Positions 25,405 to 34,894 of a DNA stretch of 36,796 bases are shown here, piece by piece. Origin of the DNA: JALSHZ01 sp964614535 (lineage in GTDB: Bacteria; Pseudomonadota; Gammaproteobacteria; UWMA-0217); contig CAZTOZ010000002.1 of assembly GCA_964614535.1 (NCBI GenBank), positions 1-36,796 of the forward strand, written 5' to 3'. The translations under genes were made by a program, and so were the position numbers. The notes below the pieces were generated by a model. The model was not told the DNA's origin and did no database searches. It worked only from the letters and a program-made list of their open reading frames with translations. Position 1 is the stretch's first letter. Every line of letters starts with the position of its first letter.

Positions 25405-28400
25405 ATGCGCCTGAACAAGATCAAGCTCGCCGGCTTCAAGTCGTTCGTCGATCCGACCACGCTGAACCTCACCAGCAACCTGGTGGGGATCGTCGGGCCG
25501 AACGGTTGTGGCAAGTCCAACACCATCGACGCGGTGCGCTGGGTCATGGGAGAGTCGTCGGCCAAGCATCTGCGCGGGCAATCGATGGACGACGTGATCT
25601 TCAACGGCTCGTCGTCGCGCAAGCCGGTGGCGCAGGCGTCGATCGAGCTGATCTTCGACAACAGCGACGGCGCCATCGGTGGCGAGTACGCCAAGTTCAA
25701 TGAAATCTCCATTCGCCGTAGCGTCACCCGCGACGGCCAGTCGCAATACTACCTCAACGGCACCCGTTGCCGCCGCCGCGACATCACCGACATCTTCCTC
25801 GGCACCGGCCTCGGGCCGCGCTCCTACGCCATCATCGAGCAGGGGATGATCTCGCGGCTGATCGAGGCCAAGCCGCAGGAGCTGCGGGTCTATCTGGAAG
25901 AGGCCGCCGGCATCTCCAAATACAAGGAGCGGCGCAAGGAGACCGAAACGCGGATGCGCCACACGGCGGAGAACCTCGACCGCCTCAACGACCTGCGCGA
26001 CGAGATCGCCAAGCAGTTGAATCACCTCAAACGTCAGGCCGAGACCGCCGAACGCTACAAGCAGCTCAAGGAGGAGGAGCGCCGTACCCGCGCGGAGCTG
26101 CTCCATCTGCGGCTCGAGGCGCTCTCCCGGGAGCTGGCGCGTCGCGATGCCGAGATCGAGTCGCTGCAGACCGCGCTGGAGAAACGCATCGCCGAGCTGC
26201 GCGAGAACGAGGCACAGGCCGAGCGGTTGCGCCAGCAGCGGATCGAATCCAGCGATGCCTTCAACACGGTGCAGGCCGCTTTCTATCGGCTCGGCAACCG
26301 CATCAGCCAGGTGGAGCAGTCGATCCAGCATCAGCGTGAGCTGATCGCCCGCCAGCAGCGGGATCGGCAGGAGGCGCGCCAGGCCATCGAGACGGTCCAG
26401 CGCGAGATTGCCGCCGACGAGGAGCGGCTGGCCGGCATCACTGCGCGGATCGAGGCGCTGGAGCCCGAGCTGGAGTTGGCCAGCGAAGCCTTCGAGGCGG
26501 CGCGGGAACAGCTCGACGAAGCCGAGGCCCGTCGTGGCGAATGGCAGCAGCGCTGGGATGAACTCACCCGCCGGATCGCCGAGCCGGTACAGCAGGCGCA
26601 GGTGGAGCGGGCGCGGATGGAACAGCTCGAACGCCACATCGAACAGCTGAAGGCGCGCCGGGAACGGTTGTCGCAGGAGCGCGACGCGCTGGCGCCGGCG
26701 CCGCTGGAGCAGCAGATCGCCGAACTGGCGCTGCAATTGGATGGCGGGACCGCCGCCGAGGCCGAACGCGCCGCCGCGCTGGAGGAGACGCAGCAGCGCA
26801 TCGAGCGGTTGCGCGAGGCGTTGCGGGAGCAACAGCACGCGTTGCACGAACGGCAGCGCGAGGCGCAGCAACTGCGGGGGCGGCTGGCCTCGTTGGAGGC
26901 GTTGCAGCAGGCGGCGCTGGGCAAGGACAACCAGGCGTTACAAGGGTGGTTGCAGGCCCAGGGGCTGGCGTCGGCGCCGCGCCTCGGCGAGCGCATCGAG
27001 GCCAGCGGGCCGTGGGCCGCCGTGGTGGAGCAGATCCTCGGCAATCTGCTCGAAGCGGTGGAGGTGCGGGCGGTCGATGCCCTGGCGCCGGCGGCCGCCG
27101 GGCTGGAGCGGGGCGAGGTGATGCTCTACGAACCGGCGGCCGGCGAGCCCTCGGCGCGCCGCACCCTCTGGTCGCAGGTGAAGGCGCCGGCCAGCGTGCG
27201 TGGCCTGCTCGACAATGTCTTCATCGCCGAGTCGCTGGCCGAGGCCGAGCGGATGCGCCCCGGGCTGGCCGACCATGAGTCGGTGGTGACGCCCGATGGC
27301 GTCTGGATGGGGCGCCACTGGCTGCGGTTCTCCCGCGAGCGTGATGCCCACGCGGGCCTGTTGCAGCGGCGTCAGGAGATCGAACAGCTCCAGCAGCGGC
27401 TGGAGACCACCGAGGCGGCCGCCGAATCGCTGGCCGATGAGGTGGAGCGGATGAGCGCCGAGGTGGCCGAGCTGGAGCAGCAGCGGCAGCGCCAGCAGGC
27501 GGCCGCCAACGAGGCCCATCGCCAGTTGAGCGAGCTGCGCGCGCGGCATGGCCAGAGCGTGGCGCGGCTGGAGCAGTTGCGGCAGCGCATCGGCGGCGTG
27601 GAGAAGGAGCTGGCCGAGATCGACGCACAGATCGAAACCGAGGAGGCGGCGCTGGAGGCGGCGCTGAAGCGGCGCAACCAGGCGCTCGATTCGATGCACA
27701 CGTTGCAGGACGAACAGACGCGGCTGGACGCCGAGCGCGACAGCCACCAGCAGCAGGTGGCCGAGGCGCGGCAGCAGTTGGAGAGCCGTCGCGGGCGGTT
27801 GCAGGCGCTGAAGCTGGAGCTCGAATCGCTGCGCGCCAGCGAGGCGGGGACGCGTCAGGGTCTGGAGCGGATGCGGCGCCAGGCCGAGCAGTTGGAGGCC
27901 CGGCTGGCGGCGTTGAACGAGGCCGCCGCCGGCGACGACGACCCGGTGGCGGCGCTGGAGGCGGAGCTGGAGACCCTGCTGGCCGACCGGGTTACGCAGG
28001 AGGCGGCGCTGGCCGCGGCCCGCGATGCGTTGCAGAGCGTCGAGAACCGTCTGGGCGAGGTGGAGCGCCAGCGGCACGAGACCGAGCAGAAGCTGGAGGC
28101 GCAGCGGGCCGGGATCGAACAGCGCCGCCTCGACAGCCAGAGCGTGCGGGTGCGTCGCCAGACCGTCGCCGAGGAGCTGGCCGCGAGCGGTTTCGATGCC
28201 GAGGCGCTGGCGGCGGCGCTGGCCGAAGACGCCAGTGTCGAGGCGTGGGAGCGCAAGCTCGAGGCGCTGGCGCAGCGCATTCACCGGCTCGGCAACATCA
28301 ATCTCGCCGCCATCGACGAATACCAGGAGCAGAGCGAGCGCAAGGCCTATCTCGACAGCCAGCACGAGGATCTGATGGCGGCGCTGGAGACGCTGGAGGG

Positions 28401-28902
28401 GGCGATTCGCAAGATCGACCGCGAGACCCGCGAGCGTTTCAAGGAGACCTTCGACAAGGTCAACGCCAAGTTGCAGGAGAAGTTTCCCAAGCTGTTCGGT
28501 GGTGGCCATGCCCATCTGGAGATGACCGACGACGATCTGTTGACCACCGGCGTCGCCATCATGGCGCGGCCGCCGGGCAAGCGCATCTCCAACATCCATT
28601 TGATGTCCGGTGGCGAGAAGGCGTTGACGGCGGTGGCGATGGTCTTCTCCATCTTCGAACTGAACCCGGCGCCGTTCTGCATGCTCGACGAGGTGGATGC
28701 GCCGCTGGACGAGGCCAACGTGGGCCGATTCTGCGATCTGGTGCGCGAGATGTCGCGTCAGGTGCAGTTCATTTTCATCACCCACAACAAGGTCACGATG
28801 GAAATGTCGGAGCAGTTGATCGGTGTTACGATGCGGGAGTCGGGCGTGTCGCGCATCGTCGATGTGGATGTCTCGGAAGCGGCGTTGATGGCAACTGGGT
28901 AA
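25405..28902 (+). CDS. smc: Chromosome segregation ATPase SMC
   Basis: SMC is the core of the condensin-like complex that organises and resolves chromosomes. It is 1165 aa from ATG 25405 (MRLNKIKLAGFKSF); the in-frame extension to 25369 is non-conserved. The N-terminal head has Walker A GPNGCGKSN (31-39). It is followed by a long Glu/Gln/Arg-rich coiled coil, a hinge at about 510-650, the returning coil, and the C-terminal head with signature LMSGGEKALTAVA (about 1066) and Walker B MLDEVDAPLDE (about 1091). The partner genes scpA and scpB are not in the window. Its presence instead of mukBEF excludes enterics. zipA begins 18 bp later and ligA follows, a conserved gammaproteobacterial order. 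Confidence 0.97.
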   Translation: MRLNKIKLAGFKSFVDPTTLNLTSNLVGIVGPNGCGKSNTIDAVRWVMGESSAKHLRGQSMDDVIFNGSSSRKPVAQASIELIFDNSDGAIGGEYAKFNEISIRRSVTRDGQSQYYLNGTRCRRRDITDIFLGTGLGPRSYAIIEQGMISRLIEAKPQELRVYLEEAAGISKYKERRKETETRMRHTAENLDRLNDLRDEIAKQLNHLKRQAETAERYKQLKEEERRTRAELLHLRLEALSRELARRDAEIESLQTALEKRIAELRENEAQAERLRQQRIESSDAFNTVQAAFYRLGNRISQVEQSIQHQRELIARQQRDRQEARQAIETVQREIAADEERLAGITARIEALEPELELASEAFEAAREQLDEAEARRGEWQQRWDELTRRIAEPVQQAQVERARMEQLERHIEQLKARRERLSQERDALAPAPLEQQIAELALQLDGGTAAEAERAAALEETQQRIERLREALREQQHALHERQREAQQLRGRLASLEALQQAALGKDNQALQGWLQAQGLASAPRLGERIEASGPWAAVVEQILGNLLEAVEVRAVDALAPAAAGLERGEVMLYEPAAGEPSARRTLWSQVKAPASVRGLLDNVFIAESLAEAERMRPGLADHESVVTPDGVWMGRHWLRFSRERDAHAGLLQRRQEIEQLQQRLETTEAAAESLADEVERMSAEVAELEQQRQRQQAAANEAHRQLSELRARHGQSVARLEQLRQRIGGVEKELAEIDAQIETEEAALEAALKRRNQALDSMHTLQDEQTRLDAERDSHQQQVAEARQQLESRRGRLQALKLELESLRASEAGTRQGLERMRRQAEQLEARLAALNEAAAGDDDPVAALEAELETLLADRVTQEAALAAARDALQSVENRLGEVERQRHETEQKLEAQRAGIEQRRLDSQSVRVRRQTVAEELAASGFDAEALAAALAEDASVEAWERKLEALAQRIHRLGNINLAAIDEYQEQSERKAYLDSQHEDLMAALETLEGAIRKIDRETRERFKETFDKVNAKLQEKFPKLFGGGHAHLEMTDDDLLTTGVAIMARPPGKRISNIHLMSGGEKALTAVAMVFSIFELNPAPFCMLDEVDAPLDEANVGRFCDLVREMSRQVQFIFITHNKVTMEMSEQLIGVTMRESGVSRIVDVDVSEAALMATG

Positions 28903-28920
28903 AGGACGGAAGCAGAGAAT

Positions 28921-29769
28921 ATGTCTGAACTACGCTGGTATTTGCTGTTGATCGGCGCGGTGATCCTGCTGTGGATCTGGTACAGCGGGCGGCGCCAGAG
29001 CAAGGCGGCGAAGCATGATGTGTTTCGCAATGTCGAGGAGCATCACGACGACGTGCTGCTGAAGGACGGGCCGGTGACCGAGGAGGCGCCGGCCAAGTCG
29101 TTCGAGGAGGCCCTGGCCGAGGTGGAGGCGATGGCCGACACGCCGCGCGAGGAGCCGGCATTGCCCGAGGTGGCGGACGACGTCATCGAGGCCGAGGAGC
29201 CGCCGCCGGACGAGCCGAGCCTGCCGGATGAAGTGGACGTCGACGAGATCGTCATCGACACCGCCAGCACCGGCGGGGAGGCGGAGCAGCCGGCGCTGTT
29301 CGAGGCCGAAGAGGAGGCGCCGGCGCCGGAGCCGCAAGAAGCCCCGGCCGCGGAGGAGACGCTGCAACTGGTGATGATGTACGTCGTGGCCCCCGAGGAG
29401 AAGCCGTTTCCCGGCCGTGCCGTGCTCAAGTCGTTCCATGTCCACAAACTGCGCTTTGGCGAGCACCAGATCTTCCATCGCGAGACCTCCAACGCCGATG
29501 GCCGGCGCATCGTCTTTTCCATCAGCAATATGCTCAAGCCGGGGACGCTGGTGCCCGAAGAGGTGGAGACCAGCGATATCCACGGGTTGACGCTGTTCAT
29601 GCAGCTGCCGTCGGTGGTCGAGCCGGTCGATGCCTTCAACGACATGCTGCACACGGCACAGCATCTCGCTTCCACCCTCGGTGGCGAATTGCGTGACGAA
29701 AAGCTGGAGCCGCTGTCGCAGGAGACCATCGTCTCGCTGCGCGCCCAGCTGGTGGATGCCGGTGGCTGA
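28921..29769 (+). CDS. zipA: Cell division protein ZipA
   Basis: ZipA anchors and stabilises the FtsZ ring at the inner membrane. It is 282 aa: an N-terminal membrane helix (about 5-22, WYLLLIGAVILLWIWY), a basic patch, a long acidic Glu/Pro/Ala-rich linker (about 40-150), and a C-terminal FtsZ-binding domain from about residue 155 (LVMMYVVAPEEKPFPGRAVL) to the end. The linker is acidic rather than the Pro/Gln-rich type of E. coli. A GGACGGAAGCAGAG stretch precedes the ATG. The gene sits between smc and ligA; its end overlaps ligA by up to 14 nt. Confidence 0.93.
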   Translation: MSELRWYLLLIGAVILLWIWYSGRRQSKAAKHDVFRNVEEHHDDVLLKDGPVTEEAPAKSFEEALAEVEAMADTPREEPALPEVADDVIEAEEPPPDEPSLPDEVDVDEIVIDTASTGGEAEQPALFEAEEEAPAPEPQEAPAAEETLQLVMMYVVAPEEKPFPGRAVLKSFHVHKLRFGEHQIFHRETSNADGRRIVFSISNMLKPGTLVPEEVETSDIHGLTLFMQLPSVVEPVDAFNDMLHTAQHLASTLGGELRDEKLEPLSQETIVSLRAQLVDAGG

Positions 29770-31816
29770 CCCCGAGGTCGTCCGCGAGGCGGAGGCATTG
29801 CGCCGCCAGATCGAATACCACAACTACCGCTACTACGTGCTCGACGATCCGGAGATTCCGGATGCCGAGTACGACCGCCTGATGCGCCGGTTGCAGCGGC
29901 TGGAGCAGGCCCACCCGGAGATCGTCACCCCCGACTCCCCCACCCAGCGGGTCGGCGCCAGGCCTCGCGAAGGCTTTCGTGAGGTGCGGCACGAGCTGCC
30001 GATGCTGTCGCTCAACAACTGTTTCTCCGAGGAGGAGCTGCGTGCCTTCGACCGGCGCGTGCGCGAGGCGCTGGCGGTGGACGGGCCGATCGACTATGTG
30101 GCCGAGCCGAAGCTGGACGGGCTGGCGGTCAGCCTGGTCTACGAGCGGGGCGAGCTGGTGCTGGCGGCGACCCGGGGTGACGGCTACACCGGCGAGGACG
30201 TCACCGCCAATGTGCGAACCATCCGGTCGGTGCCGCTGCGGCTGCTCGGTGACGAGATCCCGACGCGGCTCGACGTGCGCGGTGAGGTCTATATGCCGGT
30301 GGAGGGGTTTCGGCGGCTCAACGAAGAGGCCGCGAAGCGGGGGGAAAAGACCTTCGCCAACCCGCGCAACGCCGCCGCCGGCAGCCTGCGCCAGCTCGAT
30401 CCCCGCATCACCGCGCGGCGGCCACTGGAGATGTATTGCTACGCCATCGGGCTGGCCGAGGGGGTGACGCTGGCCGATACCCATTTCGACCAGCTCGAAC
30501 AGCTGCGCGGCTGGGGGCTGCGGGTGAGCCGCGAGGTGCGCCGGGTCGAGGGCGTCGATGGTTGCTTGCGCTATTACGAGGAGCTGGGCGGGCGCCGCGA
30601 CCGCCTGCCGTTCGAGATCGACGGCGTGGTCTACAAGGTCGATCGCATCGACTGGCAGGCACGGCTGGGCTACGTTTCGAGGGCGCCGCGTTGGGCCATC
30701 GCCCACAAGTTTCCGGCCCACGAGGAGATGACCCGGGTGCTGGACGTGGTGTTCCAGGTGGGGCGCACCGGCGCGTTGACGCCGGTGGCGCGGCTGGAGC
30801 CGGTGTTCGTCGGCGGCGTCACCGTCAGCAACGCCACGCTGCACAATATGGATGAGGTGGAGCGCAAGGACATCCGTATCGGTGACTGGGTGATCGTGCG
30901 GCGCGCTGGCGATGTGATTCCGGAGGTGGTCTCGGTGGTGCGATCGAAGCGTCCGGCCGATGCCCGCAAGGTGGTGCTGCCAAAGCACTGCCCGGTCTGC
31001 GGCTCCGCGGTCGTCCGCCTCGAAGGGGAGGCGGTGGCCCGCTGCACCGGCGGGCTCTACTGTCCGGCGCAGCGGCGCGAGTCGATCAAGCATTTCGCCT
31101 CGCGCAAGGCGATGGACATCGAGGGGCTGGGCGACAAGCTGGTGGAACAGCTCATCGACAAGGGGCTGGTGGAGCATGTGGACGATCTCTACCGTCTGAC
31201 GGTGGAGCAGCTCGTAACGCTGGAGCGGATGGGGGAGAAGTCGGCGAAAAACCTGATCGCCGCGCTGGAGAAGAGCAAGCACACCACCCTGGCGCGGTTC
31301 ATCTATGCGCTCGGCATCCGCGAGGTGGGGGAGGCCACGGCACGCGCGTTGGCGGCCCATTTCCGTTCGCTCGACAAGCTGCGCAATGCGAGTGTCGAAG
31401 CGCTGGAGGCGGTACCGGACGTGGGGCCGGTGGTGGCGGGGCACATCCACGCCTTCTTCCGCCAGCCGCACAATCTGGAGGTCATCGACAACCTCATCGC
31501 CGCCGGGGTTCACTGGGACGAGCCGGAAGAACCGCCCGAGCCCGCGGCACTGCCGCTGGCCGGCAGAAGTTTCGTGCTCACCGGCGCGCTGACGTCGATG
31601 ACCCGCGACGAGGCGGGGGAGCGGCTGATGGCGTTGGGCGCCAGGGTCAGTGGCAGCGTCTCGAAAAAGACCACGGCGGTGATCGTTGGCGACAAGCCGG
31701 GCTCCAAGCTTGCCAGGGCGGAGAAGCTCGGCGTCCCCGTGCTCGACGAGGCGGGTTTGCTGCAACTGCTGGAGGCGCCTGATGAGGTGCTCAGGAAAAT
31801 CGAAGAGGGTGATTGA
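29756..31816 (+). CDS. ligA: NAD+-dependent DNA ligase LigA
   Basis: It seals nicks in replication and repair using NAD+. It is 686 aa from ATG 29756 (GTG 29762 is an alternative start). Order: NMN-binding domain Ia, with YHNYRYYVLDDPEI near 21-34; adenylation domain with the nucleophile Lys119 in EPKLDGLAVS; OB-fold; zinc finger with cysteines C412, C415, C430 and C436; helix-hairpin-helix repeats (about 440-590); and a BRCT domain (about 597-680). All catalytic elements are intact. Translation is probably coupled to zipA by overlap. The next gene begins 2 nt after its stop. Confidence 0.97.
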   Translation: MPVADPEVVREAEALRRQIEYHNYRYYVLDDPEIPDAEYDRLMRRLQRLEQAHPEIVTPDSPTQRVGARPREGFREVRHELPMLSLNNCFSEEELRAFDRRVREALAVDGPIDYVAEPKLDGLAVSLVYERGELVLAATRGDGYTGEDVTANVRTIRSVPLRLLGDEIPTRLDVRGEVYMPVEGFRRLNEEAAKRGEKTFANPRNAAAGSLRQLDPRITARRPLEMYCYAIGLAEGVTLADTHFDQLEQLRGWGLRVSREVRRVEGVDGCLRYYEELGGRRDRLPFEIDGVVYKVDRIDWQARLGYVSRAPRWAIAHKFPAHEEMTRVLDVVFQVGRTGALTPVARLEPVFVGGVTVSNATLHNMDEVERKDIRIGDWVIVRRAGDVIPEVVSVVRSKRPADARKVVLPKHCPVCGSAVVRLEGEAVARCTGGLYCPAQRRESIKHFASRKAMDIEGLGDKLVEQLIDKGLVEHVDDLYRLTVEQLVTLERMGEKSAKNLIAALEKSKHTTLARFIYALGIREVGEATARALAAHFRSLDKLRNASVEALEAVPDVGPVVAGHIHAFFRQPHNLEVIDNLIAAGVHWDEPEEPPEPAALPLAGRSFVLTGALTSMTRDEAGERLMALGARVSGSVSKKTTAVIVGDKPGSKLARAEKLGVPVLDEAGLLQLLEAPDEVLRKIEEGD

Positions 31817-31817
31817 T

Positions 31818-32492
31818 ATGAAACGGGTTTTGCTGATGTTGCTGTTGATCGCCGGCGGTGCGGCGGTGGCGGGGGAGTCGAATTTCGACCGGGTGACGCT
31901 GTCGGCCAGCGCCTCCGACATGATCGCCAACGACACCATGACGGCGACGTTGACGCACGAGGCGGAGGGGAAGGACACCGCCGCGTTGGCCAATGAGGTC
32001 AACGCCCAAATCGAATGGGCCGTGGCCGAGGTGAAGAAGGTGCCGGGGTTCAAGGTGCGTACCCAGGCGTACAACACCTATCCCGTCTATCACAAGAACG
32101 TCGTCACCGGCTGGCGGGTCAGCCAGTCGATTCGTGTCGAGGCCCACGACGCGGCGCGGCTGAGCAAGCTGCTCGGCAGGCTGCAGAAACGGCTCCACCT
32201 CACCGGCGTGAGTTTCCGCGTCTCTCCGGCGCTGCGGCAGCAGAGCGAGAATGCGCTGATCAGCCGCGCCATCGAGGCGTTCAAGCAGCGAGCGAAGATC
32301 ATTGCCGCCGATCTCGGTCACGCCGACTACCGGCTGGTACGCCTCAATGTCTCCACCGGCGGCGGCGAGCCGGTGTTCCGGGCACGGGCGATGGTCATGG
32401 AGGCGGCGCCGGATGCCCGTGTCGCCCCGGCGCTGGAGGCGGGCGAGTCCCGCCTGAGCGTATCGGTCAACGGCGAGATCGAACTGCGATAG
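31818..32492 (+). CDS. SIMPL-domain (DUF541) secreted protein
   Basis: The product is 224 aa from ATG 31818, preceded by GAGGGTG and placed 2 nt after the ligA stop. A clear signal peptide (MKRVLLMLLLIAGGAAVA) predicts export to the periplasm. The mature part matches the SIMPL/DUF541 pattern: an early strand with VTLSASASDMIANDTM, central YNTYPVYHKNVVTGWRVSQS, and late RARAMVMEAAPDARVAPALE. In this family a central segment joins to a ring-like or stress-linked fold, but function is poorly known; the E. coli YggE homologue has been tied to oxidative stress. It is convergent with mazG. A weak GC hairpin (32501-32521) lies between them. Confidence 0.88.
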   Translation: MKRVLLMLLLIAGGAAVAGESNFDRVTLSASASDMIANDTMTATLTHEAEGKDTAALANEVNAQIEWAVAEVKKVPGFKVRTQAYNTYPVYHKNVVTGWRVSQSIRVEAHDAARLSKLLGRLQKRLHLTGVSFRVSPALRQQSENALISRAIEAFKQRAKIIAADLGHADYRLVRLNVSTGGGEPVFRARAMVMEAAPDARVAPALEAGESRLSVSVNGEIELR

Positions 32493-32525
32493 CGGTCGTT
32501 GCCCCGATTTCGCGGCGGGGCGTGT

Positions 32526-33314
32526 TCAATCCCCGCGCTTCTTGGCGGCCTGCCAGCGGGATTCCAGCAGGGCGGGCGGGGCCTCGTCGATGGCGATGCC
32601 GTCGTTCCGCAGCGATGCCTCGATGGCGCGGAAGCGCCGAAGAAACTTGCTGTTGGCCTCGCGCAGCGCGGTCTCGGCATCGATGTCGAGATGTCGCGCC
32701 AGGTTGACGACGGAGAAGAGCAGATCGCCCACCTCCTCGGTCAGCCGTCGGCGGTCTTGTTCGGGACTGGCCAGCTCGGCCTCGATCTCTGCTGTCTCCT
32801 CACTGACCTTCTCCAACGGGCCGCGGTGATCGGGCCAGTCGAAACCGGCGCGCGCGGCACGGCGCTGAAGTTTCTGCGCCCGCATCAGCGCCGGCAGCGC
32901 GGTGGTCACGCCATCGAGCAGGGACTGCCGGGCGGTGGCCGGTTTCTCTGCCCGCTTGCTCGCCTCCCAGGCGGCCTCCAGCGCCTCGTCGCTGTCGATG
33001 TGCTGATCACCGAAGACATGGGGATGGCGCCGGATCAGCTTTGCGTCGATGGCAGCTGCGATGTCGTCGAAATCGAAACGGCCCGCCTCCTCGGCGATGC
33101 GGGCGTGAAAGACGATCTGAAACAGCAGGTCGCCCAGCTCTTCGCAGAGCGCCTCGTCGCCGCCGTCGTTGATGGCGTCGATCACCTCGTAGGCCTCTTC
33201 GAGCAGATAGGGAACGAGACTGCGGTGATCCTGCTTCAGATCCCAGGGGCAGCCATTGTCGGGGTCGCGCAGCGCGGCCATGGTGGCGCGCAGCCGTTCG
33301 ATGGGGGAAGACAT
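32526..33314 (-). CDS. mazG: Nucleoside triphosphate pyrophosphohydrolase MazG
   Basis: It hydrolyses NTPs to NMP and pyrophosphate, cleaning nucleotide pools and tempering stringent-response signalling (family knowledge). It is 262 aa, the full-length two-domain form. The N-terminal MazG domain has CPWDLKQDH (22-30), the metal-binding E39-E40-x-x-E43, and EELGDLL (58-64). The C-terminal domain repeats this with SEETAEIEAEL and EEVGDLLFSVVNLAR, and the linker has RRAARAGFDWPD. Both metal sites look complete. It stands alone on the minus strand, with about 240 bp to the next gene upstream. Confidence 0.95.
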   Translation of the reverse strand: MSSPIERLRATMAALRDPDNGCPWDLKQDHRSLVPYLLEEAYEVIDAINDGGDEALCEELGDLLFQIVFHARIAEEAGRFDFDDIAAAIDAKLIRRHPHVFGDQHIDSDEALEAAWEASKRAEKPATARQSLLDGVTTALPALMRAQKLQRRAARAGFDWPDHRGPLEKVSEETAEIEAELASPEQDRRRLTEEVGDLLFSVVNLARHLDIDAETALREANSKFLRRFRAIEASLRNDGIAIDEAPPALLESRWQAAKKRGD

Positions 33315-33454
33315 GGATGAAGTGGTCCGGTTGATTCGCGATGGTGGAAGTATAGCCCGAAGATGTTGAATAAGGATTCAGAATTTCCCTCAACCCGCTG
33401 ATTTACCAAGGGAAGCAGACAGGGTTGGCGGTGCCTGGGTATGGTGCGGAAGCG

Positions 33455-33502
33455 CTCTCCCAAGCCCTCTCCCCGAGGGAGGGGGGGTGGGAGAGGGGCC
33501 GC
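33455..33502. repeat. C/G-rich palindromic intergenic repeat, copy B
   Basis: A perfect 9-bp inverted repeat, CCCTCTCCC (33465-33473) with GGGAGAGGG (33489-33497), lies in the 242-bp gap between mazG and the MATE gene. An additional CTCTCC precedes it. This is the clearest copy of the family. Confidence 0.6.
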
Positions 33503-33556
33503 CTTGGGCGGCGAGTGGAGTGGGTGGCTGGTAGCTTGCAATAGGGGAGGTGTGCT

Positions 33557-34894
33557 GTGTCTTCTGTCGATAGGACGATGGGGATGTTGTCCCATCGGAC
33601 GGTGCTGGCGATTGCCGTGCCGATGATTCTCTCGGGGATCACCATTCCGTTGGCTGGCATGGTGGATGCGGCGGTGGTGGGACATTTGGACGAGCCGCGC
33701 CATCTGGCGGCGGTTGCGGTGGCGTCGAGCCTGTTTGCGTTTCTGTTCATGGTGTTCAATTTTCTGCGCATGGGCGTGACCGGCCGGGCCGCGCAGTTTT
33801 TTGGGGCGGCGGATGACGTGGCTTTGGCGCGGCTGCTGCGTCAGGGGTTGGTGACGGCGCTGGTGATCGGTGGGTTACTGGTGGTGTTGCAGTGGCCGCT
33901 GGCTTCGCTGGGGCTGGAGCTGATGGGCGCGTCGCCAGCGGTGGCGGCGGAAGCGTGGCGGTATTTCGTGGTTCGGATCTATGGCGCGCCGTTTTTGCTT
34001 GGGGTCTATGTGGTGACCGGCTGGTTGGTGGGGGTGCAGCGGCCACGGGCGGTGTTGGCGCTGCTGTTGGTGAACAACGGGGTGAATGTTTTGCTCGATC
34101 TGTTGTTCGTCCCGGGCCTGGAGTTTGGGGTCGTGGGGGTGGCGCTGGCGACGGTGCTGGCCGATCTGACGGCGTTTGTTTTTGGCTGTTGGCTGTTGCA
34201 GCGGGATCGGTGGTTGTCGCGGCTGTGGCGGGTCCGCCGGCTGTTCTTGCCTGGTGAGGCGTTGCAGCTTTTCCACCTCAATCGTGACCTGTTTCTGCGC
34301 ACGGTGGCGTTGATGTCGGTGTTCACTTTTTTTACGGCGCAAGGGGCGCGGCAGGGGGATGTGATTCTCGGTGCCAATGCGGTGTTGCTGGGGATGTTCG
34401 TGCTGGCCGCCTATGGGCTGGACGGTTTTGCCTATGCGGCGGAGGCGCTGGTGGGCGAGGCGCTGGGGCGGGGCCAACCGGGGGCGTTGGAGCGGGCGCT
34501 GCGGCTGACGCTGTCGTGGTCGGCGTTACAGGCGTTGTTGATGACGGTGGCATTTTTGTTGATCGGGGCTTGGTGGATCGATCGGCTCACGACGCTGCTG
34601 GAGGTGCGGGCGGTGGCAAGGGATTATCTGCCGTGGGTGGTGGTCTTGCCGCCGGTGGCTTTTTGGGCCTTTTGGCTCGATGGCGTGTTTGTCGGTGCCA
34701 CGCTTGGTCGTGACATGCGCGACAGCATGCTGTTTTCGGCGGCCGTGTTCGTGCTGGCGTGGTATCTGCTGCGACCGTTTGGCAACCATGGTCTGTGGCT
34801 GGCGATGACGCTGTTTTTTGCATTGCGCGGGTTGTTGCTCGGGCTTAGACTGCGGCGCCATCGCAGAGAGTGGGCGGGAAACGGTGATGGGTGA
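33557..34894 (+). CDS. MATE-family (DinF-like) efflux transporter
   Basis: A cation- or drug-antiporter of the multidrug and toxic compound extrusion family, inner membrane. It is 445 aa from GTG 33557, with a GGGGAGG ribosome-binding site 6 nt upstream. It has about 12 hydrophobic helices in two repeats. The N-terminal repeat carries IAVPMILSGITIPLAGMVDA and AVVGHL, as in the DinF branch, followed by LRMGVTGRAAQ. Substrate and coupling ion are unknown. Leucine is often encoded by TTG, and third positions favour G and T, unlike the C-rich usage of earlier genes; this was noted by eye, not measured. Its end overlaps the DUF455 gene by 8 nt. Confidence 0.93.
   Translation: MSSVDRTMGMLSHRTVLAIAVPMILSGITIPLAGMVDAAVVGHLDEPRHLAAVAVASSLFAFLFMVFNFLRMGVTGRAAQFFGAADDVALARLLRQGLVTALVIGGLLVVLQWPLASLGLELMGASPAVAAEAWRYFVVRIYGAPFLLGVYVVTGWLVGVQRPRAVLALLLVNNGVNVLLDLLFVPGLEFGVVGVALATVLADLTAFVFGCWLLQRDRWLSRLWRVRRLFLPGEALQLFHLNRDLFLRTVALMSVFTFFTAQGARQGDVILGANAVLLGMFVLAAYGLDGFAYAAEALVGEALGRGQPGALERALRLTLSWSALQALLMTVAFLLIGAWWIDRLTTLLEVRAVARDYLPWVVVLPPVAFWAFWLDGVFVGATLGRDMRDSMLFSAAVFVLAWYLLRPFGNHGLWLAMTLFFALRGLLLGLRLRRHRREWAGNGDG

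Noticed and set aside
26938..28785. Long open reading frame antisense to smc
   Set aside because: In GC-rich DNA the opposite strand of a coiled-coil gene is often open. Its translation is a Leu/Gln/Arg-rich low-complexity shadow with no motif, and smc is certain here.
29636..32077. 813-codon open frame antisense to ligA
   Set aside because: It shows only His/Arg/Gln-rich shadow composition, no domains and no ribosome-binding site; it is the mirror of ligA codons.
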